From an uncultured Pseudomonadota bacterium (GTDB lineage Bacteria > Myxococcota_A > Bradymonadia > Bradymonadales > GCA-2716585): 64,000 bases of DNA. Below, one piece after another: positions 59,946-64,000 of this stretch. The notes below the pieces were generated by a model, which was not told the origin of the DNA, searched no databases, and saw nothing but the letters and a program-made list of their open reading frames with translations. Position 1 is the stretch's first letter, and every line of letters begins with the position of its first letter. Where the stretch lies: NCBI GenBank assembly GCA_937123825.1, contig CAKZKQ010000235.1, positions 1 through 64,000 on the forward strand, given 5' to 3'. Position numbers and translations under genes: made by a program.

Positions 59946-61280
59946 ATGGCAACAAGTCGATGGATGGGATTGTGGTGTGTTGCGGTGGTCGCAGGATTGA
60001 TGGGGCTGGCGAGCCCGGCCTGGGCGCAGGCAGACGATGAGCGCGGGCTCAGAGCGGCCGAGAAGATCACGTTGGAGGCCAAGACAGAGAAGCGTCTGGC
60101 GTTGGTGATCGGCAACAGCGACTATAAAAACTCCCCGCTGAAGAACCCGGTCAACGACGCCAGAGCGATGGGAAAGGCGCTTTCGGGCATGGGCGGCTTT
60201 GAGGTCAAGGTCCACGAGAACCTGGACCAGAAGGGGATGAAGCGCGCCATTCGAGACTTTGGCAAGGCCCTTAAAGACAGCGGCGGTGTGGGGCTCTTCT
60301 ATTTTGCGGGTCACGGGATGCAGGTTGGGGGGCGCAATTATTTGATCCCCATCGGCGCGCAAGTCGACGGCGAGGCAGACGTCGAGATTGAGGGTGTGGA
60401 CGTGGCCACGGTCCTGGCCAAGATGGAGATCGCCGCCAATCGGCTCAACATCGTGATCCTGGACGCGTGCCGCAACAACCCCTTTGCGCGCTCCTTCCGT
60501 TCGGTCAACCAGGGTCTGGCGTTCATGGACGCCCCCAGCGGGACACTCATCTCCTACGCCACCGCGCCGGGCAAGGTCGCCCTGGATGGTCAGGGTGACA
60601 ATGGGCTCTTTACGGCGGCGCTGCTCGATGAACTGAAGGTGCCTGGGCGACAGATTGAAGACGTCTTTAAGGCCACCCGCGTTGCGGTGCGAGATCACAG
60701 CGAAGGACAACAGGTGCCCTGGGAGTCTTCGTCACTGGTGGGGGACTTTTACTTCCATCCGATGGACGCTGGTGCGGGCGGCGATGCCGAGCAGTGTCCT
60801 GCAGGGACCCGCAAAATCGAAGGAGAGTGCGTCGCCATCCGCCTGGAGTGTCCCGAGGGTACCCAATTTGTCGCTGGCCAGGGTTGCAAGCCATTGGACA
60901 TGGCAGACAAAGGCGACAAGGCTCCTGCCAACGCAGCACAAAACGCCGTCCAGGGTCAGGTGGTCAGCGCAGACCAGGTCCGCGCACGTCTTAAAGGTGC
61001 GGGGTGGGTCATCGCGGGCGAAACGAGCCTCTCTCAACTGCCCAACGCGCGCAGCCACAGCTTCACCGTGCACGCCAAGGGGGATCCTTCGCGCATGGCG
61101 GCCGTGGTGGTCTTGGATTTTGACCGCGAGAACATCGCGCGCACCTACGCAGGCAGCTTTGGCATGTCCCAAACCAACATGGCGTACCAGAGTGGCAAGA
61201 AGGTCATCGCCGTTCAGTCCACAGACCAGGTCCTTTCGGCGGAATTGATCGGGTTGCTCAGGGGCGCTGCAGGCAAATAG
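59946..61280 (+). CDS. Periplasmic caspase-like (C14) protein
   Basis: 444 residues from the ATG at 59946, preceded by a GGGAAG. A cleavable signal (GLWCVAVVAGLMGLASPAWA-Q) exports it. The caspase fold starts KRLALVIGNSDYKNSPLKNP and has both catalytic residues: His123 in YFAGHGMQVGG and Cys175 in ILDACRNNPF. The domain runs to about residue 270. A Cys-rich linker follows (CPAGTRKIEGECVAIRLECP ... GCKP), then a further beta-rich domain (about 330-440; QVVSADQVRARLKGAGWVIA). Periplasmic location and an extra domain are unusual for bacterial metacaspase-like proteins. Substrate unknown. The next gene is convergent. Confidence 0.88.
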   Translation: MATSRWMGLWCVAVVAGLMGLASPAWAQADDERGLRAAEKITLEAKTEKRLALVIGNSDYKNSPLKNPVNDARAMGKALSGMGGFEVKVHENLDQKGMKRAIRDFGKALKDSGGVGLFYFAGHGMQVGGRNYLIPIGAQVDGEADVEIEGVDVATVLAKMEIAANRLNIVILDACRNNPFARSFRSVNQGLAFMDAPSGTLISYATAPGKVALDGQGDNGLFTAALLDELKVPGRQIEDVFKATRVAVRDHSEGQQVPWESSSLVGDFYFHPMDAGAGGDAEQCPAGTRKIEGECVAIRLECPEGTQFVAGQGCKPLDMADKGDKAPANAAQNAVQGQVVSADQVRARLKGAGWVIAGETSLSQLPNARSHSFTVHAKGDPSRMAAVVVLDFDRENIARTYAGSFGMSQTNMAYQSGKKVIAVQSTDQVLSAELIGLLRGAAGK

Positions 61281-61333
61281 CGGGCGTCGGTCGCGGTGGG
61301 AGGCGATGTGGACGCCACAACTGGCCCAAAGGC

Positions 61334-61810
61334 CTACTGGGTCAGGTCTTCAAAGCCTTCTTCGACCCCTTCGAGGACCACCGCGCGATAGCTGAGCTGG
61401 TTTGGGGCCACAAACTCTCGATCCATCAGCCTCGCGCGCAGCTCAAAGACATCATCTCGGGGCTCGACAGGCACATCCATGGATGTTTGGCCGGTGGGTG
61501 GATCAAAGGTAAAGACGCGTTCCCAGCGTCCGGCCACAAAAATCTCCATTTCGGGGCACTGACAGCGGGCAGGGTTGTGGCGCGCGGTGTAGCTGCGGAT
61601 GTTGTTGAGCGCATTGTCGCGCTGAGCGTCGGTGCCAGCGCTCAATCCTTCGCGCAGATCGCGCTGTGCGCGAGAGATCGCCTCGGGCATGGTCGCCACC
61701 GACGCCTTGCCACCGTCCGAAGACGTCCCACAAGCCCCCAACCCCAGCGTTGTCACCATCAAAAGCGCCCCGCACCACCCCAGGCCGCCCTTCAAATGCC
61801 TCTTTCCCAC
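61334..61810 (-). CDS. Small lipoprotein, unrecognised
   Basis: 158 residues from a GTG at 61810, with GGGAG 7 bases upstream; a GTG at 61837 would add nine residues. The signal ends at GLGAC. A region of mostly charged helices (EAISRAQRDLREGLSAGTDA) is followed by a beta-rich segment (CQCPEMEIFVAGRWERVFTF), in which one CQC pair might bind metal or form a disulfide. No family is recognised. It converges with the caspase-like gene and is 28 bases downstream of the methyltransferase stop, with which it may share a transcript. Confidence 0.68.
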   Translation of the reverse strand: MGKRHLKGGLGWCGALLMVTTLGLGACGTSSDGGKASVATMPEAISRAQRDLREGLSAGTDAQRDNALNNIRSYTARHNPARCQCPEMEIFVAGRWERVFTFDPPTGQTSMDVPVEPRDDVFELRARLMDREFVAPNQLSYRAVVLEGVEEGFEDLTQ

Positions 61811-61838
61811 CGTCGCTCTCCCTTTGCGCGTCCGCACA

Positions 61839-62573
61839 TCACGCCTGATGGGCCAACATGGCCTCGATTTCGGCGTTATAAACCCCCACGGCGTCGTAGA
61901 TGACGGTGGGAGGCTCCATGATCAACTCTCTTCGGCCCCCGAGCTTGAGGTCCAGCACCACAAAGCGGGCTGGTTGATGGGCAAAAGAGTGGATGGGCCG
62001 CAGCCTGTGCACCTTAAACCCGCGTTTGTTGGCCGCCAGCACCGCCCGCACCATTGATTCGGCCGGATAGATCATTCTGAGCACCCCCTGACGTGCAAGC
62101 AAGCGCCTGCAACCGGTCAAAAGCTCCTCCAGGGCGCCAAAAACTTCATGGCGAGACGCCGCACGGCTCTCCTGGGGGCTCAACTGGCCCTGGTGGGCGG
62201 GGAAATAGGGCGGGTTCATGAGGATCAACCCGGCGCGCAGATCCCCCAGGGACTCGGGCAACGGCTGACGCACGTCTTGATGGATGATTTTTACGCGGTC
62301 GGTCAGGTTGTTGCGCTCTACATTGCCACGGGCGAGCCCAGCCATGACCTCCTGGACCTCCAGGCCAATGATCTGGGCCAAGTTAAAGCGTCTGGCGGCG
62401 ATGAGGGCCATGACCGCAGTGCCACAACCCACGTCTATGATGACCTCGGGGGTGCGCTCCACGGGGAACGACGCCAACATCACCGAGTCGATCCCAAAGC
62501 GATGTCCTTTGGTGGGCTGTTCAATGGACAACGCCCCTCCAAAAAGCGCGTCCACGGTCGTCTCCAGACTCAT
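61839..62573 (-). CDS. TrmN6-type tRNA methyltransferase
   Basis: 244 residues from the ATG at 62573, with GGGGAGGAG upstream. Opens with LSIEQPTKGHRFGIDSVMLA, the shared start of tRNA1(Val) (adenine37-N6) methyltransferases. The SAM motif is VIIDVGCGTAVMALIAARRF and the catalytic NPPY is in LILMNPPYFPAHQG. C-terminal strands (RLRPIHSFAHQPARFVVLDL) complete the fold. The substrate assignment rests on family similarity only; other N6-adenine methyltransferases of this fold are possible. Cytoplasmic. Confidence 0.88.
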   Translation of the reverse strand: MSLETTVDALFGGALSIEQPTKGHRFGIDSVMLASFPVERTPEVIIDVGCGTAVMALIAARRFNLAQIIGLEVQEVMAGLARGNVERNNLTDRVKIIHQDVRQPLPESLGDLRAGLILMNPPYFPAHQGQLSPQESRAASRHEVFGALEELLTGCRRLLARQGVLRMIYPAESMVRAVLAANKRGFKVHRLRPIHSFAHQPARFVVLDLKLGGRRELIMEPPTVIYDAVGVYNAEIEAMLAHQA

Positions 62574-62700
62574 TGCTCCTCCCCTTGGCTTGACCCGGCT
62601 TAAGACGGTCGGAACAATACCAGAGAGCGAAGCGCGTTCAAGCTGGAGACGCGCACCAAAGACCCCACACTGTGCCCAGGGCTGCTCTTAAGAGGGACCC

Positions 62701-64000
62701 ATGATCAAACAACGGATGCACCGCCGCCTTTCATGGGCGGTCTGGCTGTGCTGCTGCCTCTTGTTCTCGGCTTGTGGCGATGACAAACCGGCAGGGAGCG
62801 CGCCTGGAGACACCAACAACGCTCCGCAGTGCGGTGGGGACTGCCCACCGACAGAGCTTTCACTCAACCTCGATGATTCACAGCAAGAGGTGGTGGTCAG
62901 CGGCCAGGTGGAGTTGGTGGCCCAGGCCACCGACGACAAGGGCCTCTCCAAGATGGCGCTCTTTGTGGACGACACACTCCTGGTCGAGTCGGACGCCTCC
63001 CCGCTGAACCACACGTGGGACACGGACGCGCTTGAAGAAGGGGCGCACACCCTGAGATTGGTGGCCACCGACACGGCAGACCAAAGCGAAGCACTGGAAG
63101 TGGCGGTCACGATCGACCGCAACGCGCCGGTGGTCTCTCTGCTCGCGCCGGAAGAAGGCGCCGTGGTCGGCGACACGCTGGTGTTTCGGGCCGAGGCCCA
63201 GGACACAGTGGGGGTGCGCTCGGTGCGCTTTGGCATACTGGGCGCGACGGTCTCAGCCACAGCACAGGCCGAACCCTGGGAGGCCACGCTCGATCTGTCA
63301 GAGCTGGAGTCGGGCCCCTACACGGTCCTGGCCACCGCCACCGACGGCGCAGAGCTGACAGACCAGGACGCGCGAAGCGTGATCCTGGACAGGCCACCTG
63401 TGGTGTCGTTTGAAGGGCTCACCGCAGGCGACGTGATCCGCAGCAGGACCTTGTTGCGACTCGACGCCACCGACGATGGAACCATCGAGAGCACGGCGAT
63501 CTACGTCGACGGGGCGCTGCTCAGCGAAGACACCGAGGTTCAGTGGACCCCTGAGGCCACCCAGCAAAGCGCGGTCTTGCGGGCCGTGGCGCTGGATGAT
63601 CGCGGCCAGGAAGGCAGCGTCGAGATCACGGTGACGGTGGACATTGACCCGTGCGACCGAGATGGCGACGGCGCGCAGGCCCCATCGGAAGAGTGCGGCG
63701 GAGACGACTGCGCCGACGATGACCCTGAGACCTTCCCCGGCGCCCCTGACGAGGTCGGCGATGAGCAAGATCAGAACTGCGATGGCGCCGATGGGGTGGA
63801 CGCCGATGGAGACACCTTTGCATCGGCGATGTCAGGCGGCCGAGACTGCGATGACGACGACCCGGTGATCTTCCCCTGCCCCTTTGACCCGCCGGGGCTG
63901 TGCACCGACCGGGTCAACGATCGGCGCCACTGTGGCGCGTGCAACGACGCCTGCGATGTGGGTCTGGCGTGTGTGGACAGCGCCTGCACCTGCACCGACC
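62701..64000 (+). CDS. Ig-like/MopE-type repeat lipoprotein (continues beyond window)
   Basis: At least 433 residues are visible, running open to the right edge. The start ATG at 62701 has GAGGG upstream. The signal ends at LLFSAC. Three successive Big-like Ig domains follow (VVVSGQVELVAQATDDKGLS, VVSLLAPEEGAVVGDTLVFR, VVSFEGLTAGDVIRSRTLLR). Next come D-x-D-G-D-x-type Ca-binding repeats with CDRDGDGAQAPSEECGGDDC and Cys spacing typical of MopE-like proteins (GVDADGDTFASAMSGGRDCD). It ends in a Cys-rich segment (CGACNDACDVGLACVDSACT). This is a large secreted surface protein of a type frequent in Myxococcota. Ligand unknown. Confidence 0.85.
   Translation, partial: MIKQRMHRRLSWAVWLCCCLLFSACGDDKPAGSAPGDTNNAPQCGGDCPPTELSLNLDDSQQEVVVSGQVELVAQATDDKGLSKMALFVDDTLLVESDASPLNHTWDTDALEEGAHTLRLVATDTADQSEALEVAVTIDRNAPVVSLLAPEEGAVVGDTLVFRAEAQDTVGVRSVRFGILGATVSATAQAEPWEATLDLSELESGPYTVLATATDGAELTDQDARSVILDRPPVVSFEGLTAGDVIRSRTLLRLDATDDGTIESTAIYVDGALLSEDTEVQWTPEATQQSAVLRAVALDDRGQEGSVEITVTVDIDPCDRDGDGAQAPSEECGGDDCADDDPETFPGAPDEVGDEQDQNCDGADGVDADGDTFASAMSGGRDCDDDDPVIFPCPFDPPGLCTDRVNDRRHCGACNDACDVGLACVDSACTCTD

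Overview
The window is 64 kb of high-GC, densely coded bacterial chromosome. It has roughly 49 protein genes, no recognisable rRNA, tRNA or CRISPR, and no transposase or phage gene. Many exported lipoproteins, Asp/Asn/Pro-rich linkers behind lipoboxes, an SpvB/RHS giant protein, an M64 peptidase with an Arg-rich C-terminal anchor, MopE-like Ca-binding repeats, DUF1501/planctomycete-type cytochrome genes, a Ser/Thr kinase and a sigma-54 activator together suggest a Gram-negative predatory or social lineage such as Myxococcota (possibly Bradymonadia). This assignment is inferred from gene style, not from a marker gene.

Layout. 1-4444 (minus): N-terminal 1481 residues of an SpvB/FG-GAP/RHS protein running off the left edge. 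5.0-8.5 kb: a methyltransferase, a trypsin-like lipoprotein, then a bolA-grx4-PH membrane protein cluster. 8.6-16.6 kb (minus): nagZ, two Dpp/Opp-type permeases, and a four-gene exported cluster (propeller/cytochrome lipoprotein, DUF1592-like haem protein, lipoprotein, Tat DUF1501 protein). 16.9-18.9 kb: lipoproteins and a TerB-like protein. 19.2-27.1 kb: a tight plus-strand operon of two different ArsA/Get3-family ATPases, a 1696-residue alpha-2-macroglobulin-like protein lacking the thioester motif, and a SWIM zinc-finger protein. 27.1-29.8 kb: a sigma-54 activator divergent from a rhodanese and a split YeeE/YedE sulfur transporter, with a near-consensus -24/-12 promoter and an inverted repeat about 83 bp upstream of the predicted start. 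29.8-33.4 kb: a membrane Ser/Thr kinase divergent from a TonB-like gene preceded by a good Fur box. 33.5-39.5 kb: an orphan helical-repeat protein and a methionine/threonine pair (PLP gamma-synthase/lyase plus bifunctional aspartokinase-homoserine dehydrogenase). 40-50 kb: a lipase, outer-membrane barrels, an RsmB-type methyltransferase, an L,D-transpeptidase, CBS and Rieske proteins, and an AlkC-like repair protein. 51-56 kb: an SUV3-like helicase, two paralogous lipoproteins, a glutathione peroxidase and a decayed SDR gene. 56-64 kb: an M64 peptidase with an upstream barrel lipoprotein, a periplasmic caspase-like protein, a TrmN6-type methyltransferase and a large Ig/MopE-like lipoprotein running off the right edge.

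The best candidates for unusual biology are the sigma-54-controlled sulfane-sulfur module, whose activator has no sensor domain, and the paired Get3-like ATPase operon carrying the thioester-less macroglobulin. No wholly new defence or mobile system could be demonstrated from the sequence alone.
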